From: Candidatus Fermentibacterota bacterium
GTDB taxonomy: Bacteria; Fermentibacterota; Fermentibacteria; Fermentibacterales; Fermentibacteraceae
Reading direction: 5' to 3'
Assembly (NCBI GenBank): GCA_002748705.1
Contig: PDSZ01000043.1
Span: forward strand, 1 to 13,527
DNA length: 13,527 nt
In this document: positions 7,306 to 13,395 of the stretch, in pieces
Layout: every line of letters starts with the position of its first letter
Position numbering within the stretch: the stretch's first letter is position 1
Notes under the pieces: generated by a model
Seen by the model: only the letters and a program-made list of their open reading frames with translations
Databases searched by the model: none
What the model was told of the DNA's origin: nothing
Position numbers and translations under genes: made by a program

Positions 7306-7585
7306 ATGGAGCTGAAAATGATTTCAGCTGTTCTTGCTGCTGTATTTTTGGCAGCAGCAGTTTTCGCAACTCTTTCGGCTGACAGACTCTTTTTCTCAGG
7401 CCAAAGGATTCAGGCTTGCAGTATTCACAAAAGTACTTCCTGCCATGACAATGGAAATACACCTGAGACTGCTGAATCCAAGTTATCTGTTGCTCACTGG
7501 AATAACCTCTTCCAGTGTCCTGGAGCCTGTTTCTGACAACAGGTATACAGACCATATTGAAAGCAGGCTGAGAGAGCTGAGATGA
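7306..7585 (+). pseudogene. Small exported protein gene, frameshifted at a T5 run
   Basis: From ATG 7306 (or 7318, which has GGAG six bases upstream) the first frame encodes a clear signal peptide, MISAVLAAVFLAAAVFATLSA, and then runs to TGA near 7536. The +1 frame picks up after the T run at 7390-7394 and reads SQAKGFRLAVFTKVLPAMTM, then a charged helix ending HIESRLRELR. That frame stops at TGA 7583-7585, overlapping the ATG of the transporter gene as ATGA. Deleting one T joins the two into one protein of about 93 residues whose end couples to the next gene, as expected of an intact operon. Either a real frameshift mutation or a sequencing error in the homopolymer; function unknown. Confidence 0.5.
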
Positions 7586-8949
7586 GAAAAGGATGCACCC
7601 CTTCAGAACTGAGAGAGACCTTTCGTATCTCTATAACTGAAGGTGTATATGCCCAGATTTACATCAGTCTTGCCGGTCCCGGCTCGGTTTTTCTGACCAA
7701 ACTGCTCACTGCCCTTAACGCAACTGCAGTGCAGCTGGGAATACTGGCTGCCATAGGCCAGTTGTCCATGATACTTCAGCCTCTGGGAATACTTTTCACA
7801 AGAAAACTAACCCATCACAGGGCTGTTACCGTTAAATGGGCTGCCTGGGGAAGAGCCATGACTCCTCTCCTGGGTATCTTCCCTCTTTTCATGAACGACA
7901 GTAATGCGATAATATGGATACTGGCTACCTTCGGCGTATCCACAGCCATTCTCTCTATCTCAGCAAATATCTGGATGGCCTGGATGGCCAGAATGGTTCC
8001 ACTGAGAATAAGAGGCAGGTTCTTTGCAAGGAGAAACGCGATACTCCTTGGATTTGGTCTGGCAATAGCTTTTACAATGGGTCTGCTGGTGGACAGACTC
8101 GGTGGAGACCTTCAGACACTGAAGTATGTCACCGCATCGGTTTTTCTTATTGCAGGATTCATGGGACTGGCAGGATTGAAGATTCTGGCCAGACAGCCTG
8201 AGAAACCTGTTGAGCTTATAACAGAACCTGTTAGGGAACTCCTTACAGAGCCGTTGCAGAAGAAGAATTTCAGAAAACTTTGCCTGTTCGGACTGTGGTG
8301 GATGCTGGCTGTGGGAATAGGTGCACCATTCTGGCAGCCATTCATGATAAAGGTGCTTCATATGGGAGTTACTGAAATGCTCCTCTATGGCCTTACCAGC
8401 ACACTGGGCTCAATCGTTACACTTCGCTACTGGGGAATACTCATAGACCGTTTCGGAAATGTTACCGCCATGAAGTTTGCCGTACTCATAGGGTTCATAG
8501 TGCCGTTTGTATGGCTTTTCGTAAAACCTGACACCATATGGATGCTCTATGTGGAAGCACTTGCAGCCGGCAGTATGTGGGGCTGTGCAGGTGTTGTGGC
8601 TGCAAATCTGGTACTTGCAGTAGCTCCGGAGAAACGGGTTCAGACCTGGTCAGGTATCTACAGTGCTTTCTGCGGTACAGGAATGTTCATCTCAATGCTT
8701 CTCTCAGGTATTCTCATGCCTGCTGCAATCACCGTTGCCGGTATTCATCTTCACTCAATGCAGGTACTCTTTCTCATAACTGCTTTTGCCAGGCTTACCG
8801 CCCTGATTCCACTGTCACAGGTAAACGAGCCTGAAGCCGGCTCTCTCTCTGCTGTTCTGAGCAGAATCCGGTTCTGGACAAAAGTAAGGTTCCTGAGCCC
8901 AAGGCTTACATTGAAGAAAAAAGGCAGCAAAGCTTCCCGCTCATCCTGA
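7582..8949 (+). CDS. Major facilitator superfamily (MFS) transporter
   Basis: Inner-membrane transporter of 455 residues, the normal MFS size, with about twelve hydrophobic spans in two halves separated by a charged cytoplasmic loop (roughly residues 205-235, EKPVELITEPVRELLTEP). The loop after the fourth or fifth span reads VPLRIRGRFFARRN, an MFS-like basic cytoplasmic motif; the start of the protein has AGPGSVFLTKLLTAL, as in uncharacterised MFS proteins of Chlorobi-like and candidate-phylum bacteria. The substrate cannot be told. ATG overlaps the TGA of the preceding small gene (ATGA), and the next gene begins 37 bp downstream, so it is probably the middle gene of a three-gene operon. The C-terminus has an unusual basic tail rich in Lys, Arg and Ser (last 30 residues). 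Confidence 0.88.
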   Translation: MRKGCTPSELRETFRISITEGVYAQIYISLAGPGSVFLTKLLTALNATAVQLGILAAIGQLSMILQPLGILFTRKLTHHRAVTVKWAAWGRAMTPLLGIFPLFMNDSNAIIWILATFGVSTAILSISANIWMAWMARMVPLRIRGRFFARRNAILLGFGLAIAFTMGLLVDRLGGDLQTLKYVTASVFLIAGFMGLAGLKILARQPEKPVELITEPVRELLTEPLQKKNFRKLCLFGLWWMLAVGIGAPFWQPFMIKVLHMGVTEMLLYGLTSTLGSIVTLRYWGILIDRFGNVTAMKFAVLIGFIVPFVWLFVKPDTIWMLYVEALAAGSMWGCAGVVAANLVLAVAPEKRVQTWSGIYSAFCGTGMFISMLLSGILMPAAITVAGIHLHSMQVLFLITAFARLTALIPLSQVNEPEAGSLSAVLSRIRFWTKVRFLSPRLTLKKKGSKASRSS

Positions 8950-8976
8950 CATTACATATGTTTTTCCTTTCCAACA

Positions 8977-8982
8977 AGGAGG
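8977..8982 (+). promoter_or_regulatory. Strong ribosome binding site of the basic membrane protein
   Basis: AGGAGG four bases before ATG 8987. The site is close to a perfect anti-Shine-Dalgarno match and fixes the start; it suggests the small protein is made in good amount. Confidence 0.75.
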
Positions 8983-8986
8983 GAAC

Positions 8987-9400
8987 ATGAAAAAGGGCAG
9001 AAGAACTTCGTCACTCAAATCATCATCCAGAAGATCGTCTTCTTCGAAAAGGTCTCAGTCTAAAGCTGTAAGAACCAGTTCATCATCCAAAGGCTCATCA
9101 CTCTTCAGAAAAAAGCCAGGACAGTCATTCAGATCAAAGGAAGAACTCCGACACTCTTCCAGAGGCACCCATAAAATGAGACGAAAGAAGGCTGCTGCCG
9201 GTTTTACCAAACCCTCCAACTCACCAGGTGATAAGATAAGACCTGAAGTATACAGTGAATCTGAAGACTACGGTGATAACACTGCTGTTGAGAACCAGTC
9301 CGGAGGCAAAGGCTGCTGTGGATCCATAACAGGCATGTTCACCCTTATTGCAATACTGGCAGCGATAGTGGTGATAGTCTTTATGCTTAAGTGCTTCTAA
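8987..9400 (+). CDS. Ser/Lys/Arg-rich protein with one C-terminal membrane span
   Basis: Function not recognised. Of 137 residues, the first 75 or so are almost only Ser, Lys, Arg and a few others (opening MKKGRRTSSLKSSSRRSSSS), and are predicted disordered and strongly positive. A more acidic linker follows (about 80-105, with SESEDYGDN), then GGKGCCG and a single hydrophobic span (about 113-134, FTLIAILAAIVVIVFMLKCF at the very end). This is the layout of a tail-anchored protein with a basic domain facing the cytoplasm, where it could contact nucleic acid or acidic lipids; that role is inference. It has a strong AGGAGG site, lies 37 bp after the transporter and overlaps the convergent glycosylase gene by four bases. 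A real gene is likely from the ribosome site and membrane span, despite low complexity. Confidence 0.7.
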   Translation: MKKGRRTSSLKSSSRRSSSSKRSQSKAVRTSSSSKGSSLFRKKPGQSFRSKEELRHSSRGTHKMRRKKAAAGFTKPSNSPGDKIRPEVYSESEDYGDNTAVENQSGGKGCCGSITGMFTLIAILAAIVVIVFMLKCF

Positions 9401-9927
9401 ATCGGTAAAGGTACACCGTATTCCAGAAACAGTTCTCTCCAGCACTTTATTTTCTCATCAATGGTCATGGAGAACATTGCCGGAGAAGGAGAAGGCAGTG
9501 GAACCACAGGTACGCCATCAGGATTCGAAAAATGTTTTCTGAAGAGTTTTGCAACACCTTTTCCTGTACAGAACACTGCGCATAAGTGATTTCCCGAAAG
9601 AATGGATTCAACTGTTTCAGTGTTGTAGATTCTCTGCTTCAGATTACTGTCAAGATTTGATTCGCCTGCCCTTTCACATGAAAGTATAACATCGGTCACT
9701 GCCATGTGAATATCACCGAAGAGCCTCATCTTCTCTTTCAGCAAACTTAGATTCCTGCCTGGCCAGAGTTCTCCCATTATCTTCCAGAACTGATTCCTTG
9801 GAGCAGAGTAGTACCAGTCATCTTTCGGTGTATTGCCTGAAGTAGAGTTTCTGCCGGGAAAGCTACCAAGAATGAGGAAGCTGCATTCTTCAGGCACAAA
9901 AGGCTGAAAAGGATGAATTTCTCTCAA
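9397..9927 (-). CDS. DNA glycosylase, uracil-DNA glycosylase superfamily (hypoxanthine/deoxyinosine type)
   Basis: Base-excision repair enzyme that removes deaminated bases from DNA; the motifs fit the family-6 (hypoxanthine-DNA glycosylase) branch. In 176 residues: motif 1 ILGSFPGRNST (19-29), then YYSAPRNQFWKIMGE (39-53) typical of the branch, VTDVILSCERAGESNLDSN (77-95), and motif 2 LPSPSPAMFS (144-153). Family members are usually 160-190 residues, so it is full length. The start is TTG 9927-9925, preceded on the minus strand by GGAG and four bases; there is no ATG before residue 51, which would remove motif 1. Its last four bases overlap the convergent gene ending at 9400. Substrate preference cannot be decided from sequence alone. 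Confidence 0.85.
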   Translation of the reverse strand: MREIHPFQPFVPEECSFLILGSFPGRNSTSGNTPKDDWYYSAPRNQFWKIMGELWPGRNLSLLKEKMRLFGDIHMAVTDVILSCERAGESNLDSNLKQRIYNTETVESILSGNHLCAVFCTGKGVAKLFRKHFSNPDGVPVVPLPSPSPAMFSMTIDEKIKCWRELFLEYGVPLPI

Positions 9928-10109
9928 TAGGCTCCAGTCGTTACTTCAGAAGCATTTCAACAACACTGAAACGCCGCAGAAGTATCATACTGGTTTACTG
10001 TTGATTGAGTACTCACCTGACTGTTCGCAGCTACTTCAGCATTCCAGTTTATTAAAACTCTGCAGATTTCTAATCTTACAGGCCGCGCAAATATATCACT
10101 GGTGTCCCA
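9928..10109. other. Short non-coding stretch upstream of the glycosylase
   Basis: Contains the 5' region of the minus-strand glycosylase gene (GGAG at 9933-9936) and then the end of the IS4-type remnant. A small inverted repeat TTTCA-N7-TGAAA lies near 9955-9971. Nothing else is recognisable. Confidence 0.4.
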
Positions 10110-10289
10110 TCATAAGTCAAAGAGAAACAACTGGTTAGGATTATTATTGTTCGCAAGTTGAAGCTCAGTATTCGTAAATAACTGCTGTATAACATCATAA
10201 CAAAAAGGTGACACGCTCAAAACCTGTAGAATTTTGTAGAGGCTGAACCTCTCAAGGTGAAGGAGTTTTCGCATGAGAACACGAACTGT
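10110..10289 (-). pseudogene. IS4-type transposase, C-terminal remnant
   Basis: On the minus strand the last 50-60 codons before TGA (10112-10110) read LHLERFSLYKILQVLSVSPF, then a divergent stretch, and end NQLFLFDL. This matches the tail of IS4-type transposases, which typically end with a SLY.ILQ.L..S.F helix and a (N)QL.LFD terminus. Further upstream the frame stays open to about 10439, but I see no catalytic motifs, so only the tail is claimed. The rest of the transposase is missing or frameshifted, and no matching inverted repeats were found. A decayed insertion sequence is the best reading. Confidence 0.5.
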
Positions 10290-10966
10290 CCCGAATGCAT
10301 GCCTCCGCCATCCGTATGTTGAAACTGAAAGATAAGGTATAAAGGCGTTGAAATCGCGCATGGACAGATGTGCTCCTGAATACTTACATGGCTTAATGTT
10401 ACAAAGCAGCTGCCATGCAACATTGGGACAGCAGTGCAAATATATAATTTTCTCACCCTTTTCTCATCAATCACTAAATCTGTCTATTAAGTATAGTGGC
10501 TGTTACTATTCTGCTTCCGGAATTACCGATTGCAGAACAGGCATCAACACAAAAAGAATCCTTCTACCATAGTTACATTATCTGCAACCGTTTCCCCACT
10601 GGAACAGCAATGAAACAAACCGATATTCCTTCTATTTAGTGCCACAATCAATTTAGGAATTACAATATATATATTTTGTAATATGTTATATTATATTTAA
10701 TTATATATATTATTAGCAAGTTTCTTTGGATGTGATATCCTCAATAAATACCCCTTAAACACCTTTCAGCTGATTATTCAAAATGGAGAGAGGAGTTACA
10801 TGGTCGTCACTCTGGTCATTATTATATTTTTATAATGTTTTTTATTGCTACTATGAGAGTCAAGAGAGTTAATTTAATCAGAAATCCATCCCTTGACAAT
10901 CCAGAAAATCAAACGCAATATTCACATGAAGAGGAGGGGGGAATTCTTAAAGAAAAGGAGTCCGAA
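10290..10966. other. Gene-poor region, AT-rich in its second half
   Basis: No convincing gene. From about 10650 to 10740 the sequence is almost only A and T, with long TATATA stretches. A hairpin AGAGG-CTGAA-CCTCT lies at about 10237-10251 next to the IS4-type remnant. ATTATA-TTTT-TATAAT at 10821-10836 is a perfect small inverted repeat followed by T6, and its right arm TATAAT is a possible -10 element for the oxidoreductase gene, although no clear -35 is seen. An in-frame extension of the downstream gene to 10835 lacks a ribosome site and shows no family similarity. Confidence 0.45.
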
Positions 10967-12016
10967 ATGAGAGTTGTACAGGTCGGTTGCGGTAAAATGT
11001 CTGCATATTGCATGCGGTATGTTTTTGATCGCGGTGGAGAAGTTGTCGGTGCCTATGATGTTTCTGAGGAAATAGTGGGCAAGGACATTTCTGCGGTTAT
11101 CGGTTGCCGGGACAACCATGGTGTTGCCATAGAGCATATTGATAATCTGGATAAAAGCCTCAAGGCTTGCAAACCTGATATAGCTGTTATTACAACAAAA
11201 AGCCTGGTCTCTTCCATATATCCTGTATTGGAGATACTGGCCAAGAACCATGTAAACGCAGTATCCATTTGTGAAGAACTCTTCTATGCCTGGGATTCCA
11301 ACCCAGGAGTTTCCAGGAAAATGGATGATTTAGCGAAAAAGTACGGTGTTACAATCACAGGCAGCGGCTATCAGGATGTATCCTGGGGAAGCATGGTTAC
11401 TGCACTTGCAGCAACAGCGGCTACCGTTAAAACCATACATGGCATAAGCAGCTATAATCTTGAAGATTACGGGCTGGAAACTGCTGCTATGCACGGTGCC
11501 GGTTTGAATACGGAAGAATTTGAGAAGCAAATTCTTGAGGTAAACAATGTAAGCGAAGAAGAAAAAGAGAGACTGATTGCCGCTGGAGAGTTTCTGCCGG
11601 GATATATGTGGCCTGTAAATGGCTGGGTCGCATCTGCACTTGGTCTGAAGGTTACAAAGTTATCTCAGACAGCAGAAGCCACTACATATCATGAAGACCT
11701 GTATTCCGATGTTCTCAAAAAGACCATTGTTGCAGGTCAGCCAACAGGCTTAAGAACAATCGTAACTTCAGAAACTGAAGAAGGGATCACCATAATCACA
11801 GAGTGCATAGGCAGAGTTTTCCATCCTGGAGAAAAGGATGTCAACGAATGGATGATAAAGGGTGAGCCTGACATGAGGTTCGTCATGGAGAATCCAGCTA
11901 CAGTTGAAATGACCTGCGCCTGCGCTGTTAACCGGTTGCCTGACATTATTGCCTCGAAACCAGGTTATGTGACAAGCGAGAAAATGCAGGATCTGAAACT
12001 GGTAAGAAAGTTCTAG
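10967..12016 (+). CDS. NAD(P)-dependent oxidoreductase, 2,4-diaminopentanoate dehydrogenase-like
   Basis: Cytosolic enzyme of the dihydrodipicolinate-reductase-like fold, close in layout to 2,4-diaminopentanoate dehydrogenase (Ord), which deaminates the product of anaerobic ornithine breakdown. The 349 residues match that family (about 340). The Rossmann motif is VGCGKM at 6-11; next come PDIAVITTKS, the NAVSICEELFYAW segment, and a C-terminal half with HGAGLNTEEFEKQI. At the active-site loop the usual TGxNPGF is replaced by SGYQDVSWG, so the substrate may differ. ATG 10967 is chosen for AAAAGGAG ending seven bases upstream; an in-frame ATG at 10835 would add 44 unrelated residues. No other ornithine-pathway gene is nearby. 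The TAG stop is shared with the MITE left end. Confidence 0.7.
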   Translation: MRVVQVGCGKMSAYCMRYVFDRGGEVVGAYDVSEEIVGKDISAVIGCRDNHGVAIEHIDNLDKSLKACKPDIAVITTKSLVSSIYPVLEILAKNHVNAVSICEELFYAWDSNPGVSRKMDDLAKKYGVTITGSGYQDVSWGSMVTALAATAATVKTIHGISSYNLEDYGLETAAMHGAGLNTEEFEKQILEVNNVSEEEKERLIAAGEFLPGYMWPVNGWVASALGLKVTKLSQTAEATTYHEDLYSDVLKKTIVAGQPTGLRTIVTSETEEGITIITECIGRVFHPGEKDVNEWMIKGEPDMRFVMENPATVEMTCACAVNRLPDIIASKPGYVTSEKMQDLKLVRKF

Positions 12017-12179
12017 TGTCCTGTCAAACCTCAGATGACGGATTCTGCTTGTTCTTATCTGCCCAGGCAGCGTTGCAGACTCGGTTACATAGCCTCCGGC
12101 TATGCGCCTTCACCTGCGCCTCTCCTGAACAGATAATAACTGCGCATACTCTCCACATCCGAAGCATGACAGAACACTA
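12014..12179 (+). mobile_element. 166-bp MITE, copy 2
   Basis: Same length and orientation as 4990-5155 with three base differences. The left end TAGTGTCCTGTCA is identical; the right end here is TGACAGAACACTA, again one mismatch from a perfect inverted repeat. Taking out the element and one TA restores TTC-TAA-CTCTCTG, an intact stop codon for the oxidoreductase gene. Near identity of the copies implies recent movement. Confidence 0.85.
12088..12104. other. Central hairpin of MITE copy 2
   Basis: CATAGCC-TCC-GGCTATG, as in copy 1: the apex of the foldback formed by the whole element. Confidence 0.7.
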
Positions 12180-12201
12180 ACTCTCTGTAAGGTTTCCGGT
12201 G

Positions 12202-12246
12202 TAAAAAATCTGCCCTTCTGCACTCAGCTCAGATACAGAAGGGCAG
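12202..12246 (-). terminator. Strong stem-loop, intrinsic terminator for the minus strand
   Basis: Perfect 11-bp stem CTGCCCTTCTG (12210-12220) and CAGAAGGGCAG (12236-12246) with a 15-base loop. On the minus strand the stem is followed directly by ATTTTTTAC, the classic intrinsic terminator form. On the plus strand no T run follows. It could also act on plus-strand RNA as a 3'-end stabiliser for the oxidoreductase transcript. Confidence 0.65.
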
Positions 12247-12314
12247 CTTGATGTTATGCAGCTGAATTTGCAATGCAGGCTGGTGAAAAAAGCAGAATTC
12301 ATATTGATGCATGA

Positions 12315-12331
12315 CATTAACAATGTTAATG
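12315..12331. promoter_or_regulatory. Inverted repeat CATTAAC-AAT-GTTAATG
   Basis: Perfect 7-bp arms, 64 bp before the CMD-like start codon. Its AT-rich half-site GTTAAT recurs next to the second palindrome at 12351-12364, as expected of two sites for one regulator. Confidence 0.4.
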
Positions 12332-12350
12332 GTAGTTTCTATACAGCCTG

Positions 12351-12364
12351 TAACTTGCAAGTTA
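12351..12364. promoter_or_regulatory. Perfect 14-bp palindrome TAACTTGCAAGTTA
   Basis: A gap-free palindrome 30 bp upstream of the CMD-like gene, a typical place for an operator of a TetR- or HxlR/MarR-type dimeric regulator. No regulator gene lies in the window, so the binding protein is unknown. Confidence 0.45.
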
Positions 12365-12394
12365 ATATCTGTCAGCCATAAAAAGGAGTGAGAA

Positions 12395-12772
12395 ATGGAG
12401 AAAAGTGACCGCTACAAGAGAGGGTGGGAAAAGCTCAAAGAAGTTGATGGAGAAGCAGGTGAGAAGGTAATCGACAGCTTAAAAGATATTGCGCCAGAGT
12501 TTGCTGATCTATTAATTGAGTTTCCTTTTGGTGATATATACTCAAGACCGGGTTTAGATATAAAATCAAGAGAAATAGCTGTGGTAGCTGCTCTTACCGC
12601 ACTGGGCAATGCAACGCCCCAACTAAAAGTTCATATTCATGGTGCGCTTAATGTTGGCTGTACAAAAGAAGAAGTCGTTGAAGTAATAATGCAAATGGCT
12701 GTTTATGCAGGTTTTCCTGCTGCTTTAAACGGTCTCTTTGCGGCAAAAGAGGTTTTTAACGAAAGAAAATGA
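12395..12772 (+). CDS. Carboxymuconolactone decarboxylase (CMD) family protein
   Basis: Small all-helical protein of 125 residues, the usual length for the PcaC-like branch (AhpD fold). The order of motifs follows that branch: [12 protein letters not shown] at the start, [16 protein letters not shown] (45-60), the core helix [20 protein letters not shown] (67-86) and [18 protein letters not shown] (96-113). H80 and H82 lie where the family's catalytic histidine is found. There is no CxxC pair, so it is not a peroxidase partner of the AhpD type. Relatives decarboxylate 4-carboxymuconolactone or have other roles; no aromatic-degradation genes are nearby. ATG 12395 follows AAAAGGAG with six bases between. 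Two palindromes just upstream suggest it is regulated. Confidence 0.85.
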   Translation: MEKSDRYKRGWEKLKEVDGEAGEKVIDSLKDIAPEFADLLIEFPFGDIYSRPGLDIKSREIAVVAALTALGNATPQLKVHIHGALNVGCTKEEVVEVIMQMAVYAGFPAALNGLFAAKEVFNERK

Positions 12773-13328
12773 AATTGGCAACAAGCCGTTTCAAGTGCCG
12801 GCAGGAGGCTCGCGGTATTTTCAACACCATTGCTCTCACCCAACAAGCGAGTAACTTGTTAGCGTCCCAGCCCGGCAATCGCCAGCCCCACATCTATAAG
12901 TTACTTTGAAGTTCATTGCTGCAAATTCCCGCCGCACCTGAACTCTGCGTTCAGGCGGATTACGGCTGATGCTCAATGAGAAAGTATCGTAAACGCCGTG
13001 TAGGCAGATATTAACCATATTATCAAGCCATATTGGTTTGATCCGCATGTGTGTTTTATGATATAATCTATTGCTTCTATTTATAGAAAATTGTGAAGTT
13101 GTTGTTCAAACTACTCTGCCGCAAAGATTTGCAGTCAGTTATTATGCGACCTTATTTGAAAACACAGTTCGGTCAAATAACAATCTAAAACACATTCAAG
13201 ACCCTAAGAGAAAAGGATTTAGCCAGTTTAATTCAAGGCTTTCATCTCTGCTTCTTTTTCAAAATCCGACTTTAGGCAAAACCATCTTAATACTCTTAAC
13301 CCGGATTTCTCATAAATACAATCGAAAA
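12773..13328. other. Intergenic region before the IS1380-type transposase
   Basis: No gene is supported. A 70-codon minus-strand frame (12836-13048) has a more GC-rich composition than its flanks but no recognised domain. An inverted repeat AGTAACTT/AAGTTACT lies at 12850-12857 and 12898-12905, and TTATTTGA/TCAAATAA at 13152-13159 and 13173-13180. The stretch becomes AT-rich after about 13040. The left end of the IS1380-type element should lie in this region or just after it; CCTAAGAGAAAAGG at about 13202 is a possible start, unproven without the other end. Confidence 0.4.
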
Positions 13329-13390
13329 GGCCGTTTCAAAGTGTTATATTACGATGCAAACCAACAACATAACACTCAAAAGAAACGGCC
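13329..13390 (+). promoter_or_regulatory. Long leader hairpin before the IS1380-type transposase
   Basis: GGCCGTTTC then AGTGTTAT on the left (13329-13347) pair with ATAACACT then GAAACGGCC on the right (13369-13390), giving 17 base pairs with a small asymmetric bulge (AA against CAAAA) and a 21-base loop. The stem ends five bases before the transposase ATG, in the place of the ribosome binding site. It could stop read-through transcription or block translation, a known way for insertion sequences to limit transposase made from outside promoters. Confidence 0.7.
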
Positions 13391-13395
13391 AAATC

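Noticed and set aside
7222..7536. Single-frame 104-residue reading of the small exported gene
   Set aside because: After the signal peptide the sequence looks unlike a protein, while the +1 frame has the coupled stop; the frameshift explanation is better.
7178..7555. Minus-strand frame opposite the small exported gene
   Set aside because: Antisense to the operon start, without domain or ribosome site.
10217..10572. Overlapping open frames on both strands in the gene-poor region
   Set aside because: No domains, no ribosome sites and odd composition; only the IS4-type tail in one of the minus-strand frames is supported.
10835..10966. 44-residue extension of the oxidoreductase
   Set aside because: The Rossmann motif starts directly after ATG 10967, which has its own AAGGAG; the extension covers probable promoter and leader DNA.
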